This document shows, one piece after another, positions 22,777 through 39,100 of a stretch of 64,000 bases of DNA (its first letter is position 1; every line of letters starts with the position of its first letter). A program made the position numbers and the translations under genes. This stretch comes from Piscicola geometra (lineage: Eukaryota; Annelida; Clitellata; Hirudinida; Piscicolidae). The stretch covers positions 2,659,412 through 2,723,411 of the forward strand of contig OX030956.1 in NCBI GenBank assembly GCA_943735955.1. Direction: 5' to 3'. The notes beneath the pieces are model-generated. The model did not search any database, was not told the origin of the DNA, and saw nothing but the letters and a program-made list of their open reading frames with translations.

Positions 22777-24001
22777 CACTATTTAGGTGTGTGCTGGATA
22801 ATCACTGCTTCGGGGTTTTTTCTCTCGAACCTTATGGCATAGTATTTTCATTGCTGTAGTTGAATTGAATTAATCAAAATTAGTATTCATATCCACGAAG
22901 AGTCAAATGCTACAGTAAAGAAGCAACTGTCGCCCTAGTCGTTAATGTTCTTTTGATCCCACAAACATTTTCATAACGTTTAGCAAATATTTCATGTGAG
23001 CTCCAAACTCTAAGCATCATTTTAAATAGCTAATAACCACTTTACTTATCTCATTATTCAAATACCTGAGACTTTACCTTTTGGAACTCTTGCTTTGCTC
23101 TTATTTTCCAGTGACGCTACTCTTTCATTCACTGCTGTGAAGCCGTCTTCCGGAATTATCTCTGTAGATGTATTGAACCTTAGCCAATTTTTAGTTCGAA
23201 TACATTTTATTTTTTATCATTTGTACATCTGCGTCTGAATCATCATATTTAAATGTTTATTTTGTAAAAAAAAATTTTTATATTACGGTATCAGATTTTA
23301 CTGGTTCACCCTGATTTGGGGACAAAATCACATCGAAAAAATGTCTAATAATTTTCTATAAAGTTAATCGATGCATGCTATTAGCCAAAGAAATAATGAT
23401 AAAACTTTAGCTTTAATTATTTATTTATTTTATCAATCCATAGGATATTTAAACTCATTGTTTCACAATTCAAGAAACATCAAAAATCGAAAATATCAAA
23501 GTTGGCTGCATTGGTGTGTGTGGTTATGATGGCTTCATAAAATTCCGGAATGCTATATTAAATTATATTTATATTGCATTATTCGCTGTGCTAATAGGAA
23601 AATAACTGATTTTTTTAAGATTAAAGACGAACATTTTCAATAATGCAAATTAAATGTGAAGAGCTTCTAAAACCTAAGTCAATGGATTTTAAAATTGAAG
23701 AATTAAAAAGAGGGAAAAACGTGATTGCGTGCAAAGAGGGCAATGCTGCGGTCGAATGAAATAGAAAAGCTTAACAATTAGTTCCACCGTTCTGGATCAA
23801 GTGGGTTCTATACAGACCTGTTTGAAAGTGCTCGGCAGCCGAATCAAACTCGGAGACGCTTCGAAGCAGGCTGGGGATTTATACATGGCTGAATGCAAAA
23901 TGTCAAGGCGCTTATTCATTTAAAACTTTCAAAGTACCAGAATACACTCGAAGGGCTGGTTAATCTACAAATGGAGGTAATTACATGGAAAAGATGACAG
24001 G
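22774..24001. other. Intergenic stretch between convergent genes
   Basis: No gene supported. Around 23640-23930 there are short open fragments with less AT-rich composition than the surroundings (for example EELKRGKNVIACKEGN at about 23693-23740). They may be decayed mobile-element coding sequence, but I cannot assign a family. Confidence 0.35.
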
Positions 24002-27968
<3,967 letters not shown>

Positions 27969-28675
27969 TTGTCCTTTAACTTAGTTCACTATTTATTAAA
28001 AATTCCAACAATAATGTGATGAGGTGACGACAGAAAAGCAAGCAGGAAGTGTCAGAAGTGTTTTCAACGTTTGAGGCCTTTGGTTAATTATAACAACAAA
28101 TTAATAAACACGGTCAGGTATCGAGAGATGTGCAAACAGGTGAGACGTTGATTAGTAGCGCTTTATTCTGTAATCACATTCGAAATACTCATTGTCTTTT
28201 TGAGTGTCAAAACATTAATGAAATCATTCCTATTACAAATAATTATAATCTTTTAAGTGTTTTCAACAATGATTTTTTGTCATGATCATGTTTCAAAACA
28301 CCAAGCTGTGCGTGAAGATTTTATATGTGAAATCAAGCTCGTGAAAGGAGTAAATAGAAAAATCCAATTATGAAAAAACACTTTTTTATACAGTGAAGCA
28401 ATCAAAATGTATTACTAACTCTTATTTCCTGTAGAGTTTTCGTCAAACATTTATTTGTTTGTATGTAGGAATCAGCGACTTGTATTCTACTTTAATTTTA
28501 TATGATAGAAAGGATATTGTCTGGTAACAGTTGTTTGAATATATATTCAAAGGCTAAAAAAACTATAGAAAAACAAAAGTAATTATCTTTTTAGTGAATT
28601 TTTAATTTACAATTAACACCCTATCGATCGAAAAATGCAGTTATTCGCGCAGCATTAAAGGCCCCGTGCAGCTTC
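27969..28675. other. Spacer upstream of PAK
   Basis: AT-rich and without a supported exon. It should include the PAK 5' UTR and promoter and the end of the neighbouring small membrane-protein transcript. Confidence 0.4.
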
Positions 28676-29023
28676 TCACTTGTCTCCCGGGAAGAAGAAC
28701 GTTTGAGTGGACGAGCTGATGTCTGGGCCCAGTTCTTCCTGGCTGGCGTCGATCTGAGGCATGTACTTGTTGCCCCTCTGTTGTGCTTGCGGAGAGTCAG
28801 TAAGTTGCCGCTGTCGCATTTGTCTGCGGATCTCCCTTCTCTCCTCAGCGCTGTTCGTCCAGAACTTGAAACAAGCGAACAACATGCAAGAGAAGAGCGA
28901 GAGAAGCACTAACAGAATCAGAGTGCTGGCACCTCCTGCTATGAACGCTTCTTGTGTACGTTTGCCTGTCCAGTTGGGAGGCTCCCTGGGAAAAATTCTT
29001 CCGTTTAAGGGTCCTGGCTCCAT
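28676..29023 (-). CDS. Small single-pass membrane protein of unknown family
   Basis: An uninterrupted 115-residue frame beginning MEPGPLNGRIFP. It has an NWT glycosylation sequon about ten residues before one strong hydrophobic segment (roughly residues 29-52, GGASTLILLVLLSLFSCMLF). Next comes an Arg/Glu-rich juxtamembrane stretch (EERREIRRQMRQRQL) and a polar Gln/Ser-rich tail ending FFFPGDK. By the positive-inside rule this suggests an extracellular N-terminus and cytoplasmic tail. Codon use and the clean hydropathy pattern favour a real gene, but I do not recognise the family. Upstream exons may exist: the frame stays open for 18 further codons without an ATG. Confidence 0.6.
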   Translation of the reverse strand: MEPGPLNGRIFPREPPNWTGKRTQEAFIAGGASTLILLVLLSLFSCMLFACFKFWTNSAEERREIRRQMRQRQLTDSPQAQQRGNKYMPQIDASQEELGPDISSSTQTFFFPGDK

Positions 29024-29984
29024 TACTTTATGTTTTTGTGTGTGTTTTCTATTTCTTTTAGTTTCAGAAAGCTTCAAACTTTCAATATCACAATCTAAAA
29101 AACTTTCAAAAATTCAATTTATATAGAAAATCACAATAATGTATGAATGATGTAAGTATAATTTCACAATGAACAACTTACAAAAAAATCCAAGATGGAC
29201 TACATCTTGTAGTCGGCGTATTTATAGCTATTCCCACGAAAATGATGAATGCATAGTAGGGTGATCATTATGTAATGCTTAAAAAATATATTATGAAAGT
29301 TTTGCTTTCACACCCTCTCATATTTATGCAATTGTGTAAAAGCAATTTTGTGCAAAAAATAAAGCAGATTGAAAAAAGATGAAAAGTCGTTCACGGCATT
29401 TGAAAATTGTACAATAGGTTATTAAATATATTCATTAATCAAATAATAATTTTTAAAATTCATTTTTTATCAAAACCATAAATAAAAATAAATTACATTT
29501 AAAGCAATATTATTAATAGTTCTTTTTCCGTATTAAAAAACCAAAGTACGGATATATAAATTTTACTGATTTTTGCGATATTTGCAGTAATTTCATTATT
29601 TTAAATGATTTGGGTAACCACTAGATTCTTAAAATATCGATAATAATTTTTATTTAATCATTTTATAAGAAACAAATTAAAGGGTGTGACAAATAAAAAT
29701 ATAACATTTATATTTGAGGGCCACCCTAATGCATAGCAAGAACAAAGTAATGCGCTGGTTTTGTTCCTAATGAAATCATCTGAATCTGATTGTCACCTGT
29801 TCAAAAAGCATTAGCTTGTTTGAACACCTGAATGAAAAAGTGTTTCTTAGTCCCTTCCTATTTGAGCAACTAACACTATTTCCTTTATTTTTATTTAATT
29901 ACTCTGAAATTCTAAAAATAAAATGTCATAAAACCAGTTATAATAATAACATTTAAAACGTATTTTTATTCTTAAATCATCGCC
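29024..29984. other. AT-rich intergenic stretch, no gene seen
   Basis: No exon or repeat family was recognised. Composition is strongly A/T, with several potential AATAAA-type signals that cannot be assigned with confidence. Confidence 0.4.
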
Positions 29985-31590
29985 TCAAAGGTCAGTTTCA
30001 CTCTTGGTTTCAACTAATTCTTCATTTTCTGACGTATCGAAGTAGTCGTCTTCTAGTTTCGGTTCGTATGCGGCACCCACGGGCCCTGAGTCGTCGTTGA
30101 GCACGGAGTTCCACTCGAAGTTTTTGTAAGGCTTTTCAGCTTGCTGCGGAGAAGAATGAAAACGTAGGCTTCAAGTTATTATGAAAAATTCAGCTTTGCA
30201 AACTGCATTCAATCATTCGAAAGGAGCTTCGCTAATTCTTTTTCAAACTATCTTTTAGAGACACAAACACACCTACGTGCACACAATCACACACAAACAA
30301 CCCCACAAGCACCCACCCTTTTGACTGCAGTTACAAAGTCTTCCATTGTAACGATGCCATCCTTGTTGTAGTCAGCCACCATCATGAGGTCAGCTATCTC
30401 TTCATCGTCCAGGTCGTAACCAAACCTGCATGTGCTAGTCGTTGAAGCGCTTGTGCCGTGCATTCAGACTAGCCATACAAAAGCTTCAGTTCACTAACAA
30501 TGTGTCGTTAGTTCAATGCATTTTTGAAACCTGGTTAAACACATGAGTGTTATTACGTTCAGAACCAATAAAATTGTAGCGTAAACAAGCAGAGAAGATT
30601 CACAGAACAGTTGAAAGCCTTTGAAAAAGGATCCTCAATTTGAAAGTGTAAAAATTTTAAAAGCGTTTTTTTTCTCTCATCGCATCATCAAATCCGTAAA
30701 CTGAATCCCTTTGCGAGTGAAATATAAATTTCAAGAAAAAAACTCTCGCCACTTAATAAAAATCTTTTGGAGGTAAATAGATACTTTTTTTACAAACTTT
30801 ATAAATTAACAACAAATCAGAACTTAATTGTGTTTTTTTCTTTTTTCTTAATTTTTATTTTCTCATATCGCATTGTAAATGTGAACAATATATTGAAGAA
30901 CACATATCAAGCCATCCATGCAGCACCTGGAGAAGAGTGGCTTGACGTCGTCAGAACTAATTATGCCATCCTCATCTGTGTCGAAGAGACAAAAACCATC
31001 CTTCAACTCCTTGTCAGTCAGGTCGTGCTGGTCCCGTGACAACATCATGTCCACCAGTTCAACAAACTCGATCTTTTCAGATCTATGTGATGTGACCAAG
31101 AATTAGTAGCGCGATAAATTCAAAGTCATAACTCCACAAAAGTTATAAAAGTTAAAATGCCGAAAAGATAAATATAAAGCAACAGAAACTTGTTAATATC
31201 AACAGCGTCGATAATGTCCATGATTTCGGACTCGGTGGGTTCGAAGCCTACAGCGTGGAGTGCCTTGAAGAGTTTTGGAGGGTCGATGTAGCCGTCGTTG
31301 AGGGGGTCAAGAATGAGGTAGATCTCAGTGTATTCTTCCATCAACTCGTCGCTTATCTGCGCTGCTTCCAGCTGGTCAAGCAGTTCTTCAAGAATCTCGT
31401 CAATGTCCTCGTTCGTTTCGTCTGCTAGAGCTGTTCCTGTGGCGAATGACATCTTCTCTGCTGTCTTGTCTTTTTTGATGCTCTGCTGCAGCATCTTTCT
31501 GGCGTTTTTAAAACCTTTGTTCTGGTTCCCCTTCTTGCCTGTTCCATCCGTAGTTTCATCCTTCGAGTCAGAAAAGTTTGACGCTTTCAT
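29985..31590 (-). CDS. Centrin-like EF-hand protein, 4 exons
   Basis: Exons in transcript order: 31190-31590, 30927-31082, 30317-30425, 29985-30143. Total 274 residues. Seen: a Lys-rich N-terminus (about 60 residues), then four EF-hand motifs. The first loop, DPLNDGYIDPPK, lacks an acidic residue at position 12. The second, DINKSEKIEFVE, spans an exon junction and has Glu in place of Gly6. The third, DTDEDGIISSDD, and the fourth, DYNKDGIVTMED, are complete except for Asp rather than Glu at position 12. FKALHAVGFEPTESEIMDII resembles the centrin motif AMRALGFEPKKEEI. A 52-residue acidic tail ends SETDL. Centrins are Ca2+-binding proteins of centrioles and basal bodies. This member is longer and more divergent, so the name marks a subfamily resemblance only. 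The chosen ATG is the first in the frame; the open frame extends upstream from a GTG. Confidence 0.85.
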
Positions 31591-32500
31591 ATTTATGTTC
31601 ACCCTTTTTAACTTCTATTTAATAATTTGTCAAAATTATTTTTATTGCTTCTATTTAAAAACCTATTCGTTTTTCTAAATGTGTTTCACTTTTACTACAC
31701 CAATCATTACTCTCCCATGCCTATTTTTTCAAACAACCTTGCCAATTACAATTTGACAGTTGAAAAAGCACAACGTATTTTGATATTGTTTTCATAGTCA
31801 ACATCATCAATAAAAACATTGAAGTTGAATACATTTAGAAATTATGTAAAAAATATCGAAAAAAGATATTATAAATTTATCAAATTTGAACTTTTTGTTG
31901 TTTTTTTAAGACAATTATATTAGTCTAATTGGCTATTCGATAGATTCTCTCTTAATTCGTAAATAAGAACATTGTGCTCGTTAAAATAAATGAACAAATG
32001 TGTTTAATTTAATTTTATTATTTAATTTAATTAATTAATGAGAGTTTAAAAAAATGAATTATCATTAGAGCCGATCAGTATTTTGTCTAGCCAATTTTTT
32101 TATATTCGAACTAATGGCGCCATTTGCGTTGTACAGCGTGATTCTTTATGTGGGAACTTTAAAAAAAGTATTACGAGTATTAGTTATACCGAATATTATA
32201 CGTCATCATTTGACAAAGTTTACGTTTCATCATACTCATGTTGCACGTGCGCATTCATTTTTACTCGAAAATGAGGTAATACATGTTCTAAATATACACC
32301 TCTGACTCATTCCATGCTAATTTCTTTGTTCAGTTTTAAACATTAATGTACTTTTGCACCAATAAGAAGCCAGCTAAGCAGGTTGCTAGTTTTCTATTGG
32401 ATGATAGTTTTGTATGCATTCATTTAAGAGACATTCATTGTCGAAGGTTTTTAGTCTTGCCATTGTCCCTTCCTACATTTCAGTTTTGAATTTTTCTAAA
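31591..32500. promoter_or_regulatory. Divergent spacer with possible CRE-like and E-box sites upstream of the IER gene
   Basis: 910 bases separate divergent starts. Seen: TACGTCAT at 32199-32206 (an ATF/CREB-like variant) and CACGTG at 32244-32249. IER genes in vertebrates are controlled by serum-response and cAMP elements, so the sites are plausible, but such short motifs occur by chance. No TATA box could be tied to a start site. Confidence 0.3.
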
Positions 32501-33142
32501 ATGGATAGATTTGACAACGATGTTCAAAGAATTATAACTTTGTCTTTTGAAAAAATCGCTGTCGAAAGGATACAGAAGGGAGGCGTGAAACTGCATCGAG
32601 GCCTAATGTTAGCGAATGTGATATACAATGCCAAAAACTTAACAGTCAATAAATCTGAAAATTTCATATCAGAATTATCAGTTGAAAATAATCCACACCC
32701 CGACACTGAATTTGAAGAAACTGACGTAAAGAATAATAATTGTAAATCGAAACCTTTCACGTTATGTTTACCCAAAGACTCGAGAAATCTCAAAAGAAAA
32801 AAAGAGTACAAAATAAACAACGTCATTCCAAAAAAATCAAAGTCGACCGTCGAAAGCTCAACGTCTTCTTTCAGCCTTCTAAACTCCTTTCAAATGTGCC
32901 ATCTAAATTCTCCGTCCAGGGTACAAATAACCGACGCTTTTGTCGATCCATCTAATGACCAAAAGCGTCAATACGCAACACTTAACACTGCTCAGTTATG
33001 TGAGGAAGTGGAGGATGACGAGGAAGAAGATGAGATGGAGACTTTGCTGTACCAAGATGACAAGGAACTATCATCATGCTCCACCCAGATAAGAGAAGCC
33101 CTTGACATGCTCAGCAGACCTGCCATCAGTCTTGCTGTTTGA
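32501..33142 (+). CDS. IER2: Immediate early response protein (IER2/IER5 family), single exon
   Basis: An intronless 213-residue frame. The first about 45 residues carry the family signature: DVQRIITLSFEKIAVERIQK then GGVKLHRGLMLANVIYNAK, equivalent to the vertebrate AQRIMTLSVWKM...RGGLRLHRSLQLSLV. The middle is basic (SRNLKRKKEYKINN and PKKSK, likely nuclear localisation). There is an acidic block (EEVEDDEEEDEMETL) and a short conserved-looking C-terminal helix (IREALDMLSRP). IER2/5/5L proteins are nuclear, rapidly induced regulators that interact with PP2A and HSF1. Absence of introns is typical for the family. The ATG at 32501 fits the family N-terminus; a longer in-frame start at 32414 is less likely. 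Confidence 0.88.
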   Translation: MDRFDNDVQRIITLSFEKIAVERIQKGGVKLHRGLMLANVIYNAKNLTVNKSENFISELSVENNPHPDTEFEETDVKNNNCKSKPFTLCLPKDSRNLKRKKEYKINNVIPKKSKSTVESSTSSFSLLNSFQMCHLNSPSRVQITDAFVDPSNDQKRQYATLNTAQLCEEVEDDEEEDEMETLLYQDDKELSSCSTQIREALDMLSRPAISLAV

Positions 33143-33717
33143 GCCTCTTCAGCCTATATTTTTGTCAAATTTAAAGTTGCATGGCTTTTGAGTAGTCTTA
33201 TAAATGTGTTTGTCTCGTATTCAAAAGCCTCTAGGTGATTTAAAATGTTATTGTTTTTAATAATATTTACTTTGGGTTACTGTGAACTTGTGTGCTCTTA
33301 ATTGTCACCAGCATAGTTTTTTAGCACATTTCATGCCTACATTATATAAAAATTATTTTTTATCTATTAACTTCTATAAAAAATTAACGTTTGATCATTA
33401 AGTGAATTAAAATTGTTTTTTAAAAGATTTTTGAGAGATTTCACTTCTTACGCGTATTTGTAAATCTACCCATATTTAAAATTTTCCAAACTGATAATTT
33501 TACTATTTCACAATTTATTTTTTCAGAATGTTTAAATCTGTGATAGTTAACTTATTTTTTTTATCAAGGACCATTAATTATTAATGTATTAATGATTAAT
33601 ACATTTGAATAAAATGTAAAAATCAGTTTCGTGCTTTAAAAAGTAAATTCGATAAAAAATTGGTGTCGGCCAATATAACCGAAACTTAACAAGATTAAGT
33701 AAAAAAGGGTTAAAATT
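33143..33717. other. IER 3' region and MANEA upstream spacer
   Basis: AT-rich with no exon. AATAAAATG near 33609 could serve as the IER polyadenylation signal. Confidence 0.35.
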
Positions 33718-35759
<2,042 letters not shown>

Positions 35760-36162
35760 AAACTTTATTTATTAATAATTTATTTCTCTTATTTGAGTTA
35801 GTTTTTGTGAGTGTTTATTGATTTTTAAAATAAAATATCTTTTATCCATTCGCGTGTATTCGATTCTCCAGAGAAGCTCTGTTCATGGAAAAAGAATGTA
35901 GAGATCAGAGAAAATAGATATTCATTTTAAAAATTGAATCTCATTAATTGATATAATTATGCATTTAGAAGACGAATCAACTGAAGCAACCAATCAACAC
36001 ACTGTCTAAGCATCAGTTTTTACCAACAACCAAAGTTTAATTTGTCAATTATACAACGTCACAAATAAATAAACTACTTTTAAACATTTTAAACTAAAAT
36101 TTGAATTGAATTGTGTATGATAAAAGATAATTAATTAAGAAAAATCTTTGATAAATATTGTC
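35760..36162. other. MANEA 3' flank and upstream region of the Lys/Cys-rich gene
   Basis: AT-rich with no exon. AAAATAAAATA near 35828 is a plausible MANEA polyadenylation signal, about 70 bases after the stop codon. Confidence 0.4.
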
Positions 36163-39100
36163 ATGGAAGTCAAGATGTTGAATTTGAGTAATGATTCTAG
36201 AAAAGAAATCAATCAAACTATAAAACACATAATAAACAATTCAAAATGGCAAAATAAAAGTTTTAAATACTTTCCAAAAAGGTTGCACAGCAACAGAATT
36301 TATGAAGAGTCTTGTTTGAACACGGCCCACCAACCACAAATACACAGATCACTAAAAGACATAGATCAATTGTATTTTTCACAAGAATACTGCACCAATT
36401 CGAGTCTACTACCAGCAAGGCACAATTGCATGCCAAAAAATTTCCAATGCAAAAGTATAGAACCACATTTCCTCTGCACGACCTCTTGTGAAGATACATC
36501 GCCTCTAGAAAACAAACCTATGCCATATTGTGCAAACACGCTGGTTCCTTTGTATGCTAAAAGTCCTTCGAGACAGCGGGAAGGCCACCAAGAAGTGATG
36601 GCTCTGTCGCCAAAGTGAGTTTTTATCCATTGAGTTTTCCACTAACTTTTTGCATTTTATAAATATACGAAATCACATTTAAATGTAGAAAAAAATGAAA
36701 ATAATTGTTTCTCAACTTTTGAAATGAAAAAAAAATTATTGATTTTTCTAATTTAAGCAGTTTTCTATTTGGGGAAGGATGCCGACGCAACTCTTCAAAA
36801 TTTCCTAAAAGCAAGATGAGAGATGGAAGAGCTGTTAATTGGTGCGTGTTGTTCTTCTCGTTCAAACACCCTAGTTCATTTATCTTTAAACAAATGTGCT
36901 ATTATAAAACATTATAAAAAAATTCTATGAAACGTTATTAACTGAAGGCGACAGAACAAGACAAACTTTCCAACGTTTACACAGGTTAGTCATTCGTCAG
37001 TAGTTATCTCCAATACAGACGTTTCAAATCATTATTTATTAAATTTATTTATTCACACAAATCTTTAAATAAACTAATTGATGGATTTTCTCTTTACGAA
37101 AAAATTCTTCAGAATGTGGGTGAATCTCTAGACAAAAATTGTTACAAAAAGATTTGTGCAAATAAAAACTCAAGTGACAAGAAAAAAAGACTAAATGAGG
37201 CTTTTGAGGCATTGAAGATTCTTTTTAGCGAGTTCACTAAACCTTATACTGGAATGAATAATGCAATGCCTTGTGGCATTTGCTCCCCTGAGAAAGAGGT
37301 ATGCTTTCAAAGTCCTGAAAACCTTTGTGAATGCTGTTGTGCGGAATGTGAGTCAAGAAGGAAACAAAAAAGTGATTCAAACAAAAAGTTTAAAAATAAA
37401 AAGGTTAAAAAGAAAAACAACAAAAATTCAGCAAAAGTAAAGAAAAAAGTCAAAAGAGAAACTAATGATAAAATCGACTCTGAACTTGATGATAAGAATA
37501 AAAAGGTGGCTAAAAATAAGGATAAAAAGATTATTAAAGATAATGATAAAAAAGACCAAAAGAGTTTCATAAGTAAGAAAAAAAAGATTAAAAAGAGGTA
37601 CAAGAGAAATGTAAAAAGACCGAAAAAAGAAAAATCACTCTTAAGAATGGAGGGCCACAGTTGCCCACTAGATCCTTGTGGCTGCCTGGATCTTGGAAGG
37701 GTAGTCAGAGAAGCAGGGAAACAAAATGTTTATTATGTGGTTCGGAAAAAGCAGGAAACTGCTGGATATCCTTCATGTAATGAACCCAACACTGTAGGCC
37801 GTGGTTCAGCTTTTGAAAAGGGAGGGCAAGTTGAATACTGGGACCAGGAAAAACAAACTTTTTGTAAAGAAATGAAAAAAGAAGTTTTCGTGTGTTCGCA
37901 AACACTAGCCGAAGGCTTTAAAAATAAAATAAAAAACAATGAAAATACAAAATATTTGTCTGAAAAAACTGGATCTCATGAAGAAAAATTAAATTTAAAA
38001 ACAAATAAAGACCCTTCAGGAAAATCAAACGCAGTTCTACTAAATGGAGAACAAATAAACAAAACATTTGAAAACAGAAAGTTTCCAAAACTTAAATTAG
38101 AAAACCAACAGCTTCCAAATGATGTAGACCCAAAAGAAAATGTAAAAGAGCATAAAAACTTGTTAAAAGTTGAAAAGAGCGAAAAAGAGTTTAATTCGTC
38201 CAATAATTATCAAACATGTTTCCCTCCAATTGGCAATATCATGAGCCAGCCCTTCCCAAGGTATGGCAACAGTCTGGTAAACGCTGGAATGCAACCAGGT
38301 ACTTCGTTGTTCCGACCAACAAGACCACCTCAGAACATTTCTTGTAACAACTATCCGCTGCTTTGTTTCAGTCTGGATCCAATGTCATGGAAAAACCAGC
38401 TTTCTGCATGTCCTCCTTCTGCTCCTTTTTCCTCTTCGCCTTTCCCTCCTGCTTCTCTTCCTCATCATCTTCATCCTCATAACCTTCATTCTTCTCATAT
38501 TCCTTCTCTTTCTCCTTGTCCCCCTTCTCCTCTTTCTCCCCCTCCTCCTTATTCTCATCCTCCTCCTCTTCCTCATTTTTATTCCAAGCCTCCTCCTCAT
38601 CTTTCTCCTCTTCCTCCTCCTTCTCTTCCTCCTCCTTCTTATGGATATATAAACCAAACTGGCCAACAGCGGAGAATTACCATGTGTAATACGTCAGCTG
38701 GACACATGCTGAAAAGCACTGCCGTTCAAAGGCCAAGGGAAAACTGTTTGCCACTCAAAATAGCAAAAAACTTGGAAGCGAGACTTGAAAAAATTGAAGA
38801 ACATTTCGGCATAAAGCCAAAAGAAAAAGTTTTACAGCATCATAAGGTTTCTCGTAAACGTTTCAATAACATAAAAGTTCGCAAAGCGGTTAGGAACCTT
38901 GAAAAAGACTCCAAACCTTCTGAAGGCAGGTCTTCGAATTTTTCAAAAGCTGCCAAACGGAAGAGCAACTATGAAGTTGCCCATAAAGTGAACACAATGG
39001 GAAGCTCTTGGAAAGTCAATAAATCAGGCAAGAAATTGAAAGTAAATACAAAAAAACATTTCAAGGTAAGCAAACTTCTCCACAAAAAGTTTAAAACAAA

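Noticed and set aside
38385..38666. Arg/Met-rich frame antisense to the Pro-rich block of the large gene
   Set aside because: It is the reverse complement of CCT/TCC-rich coding sequence and lies within a much longer sense frame.
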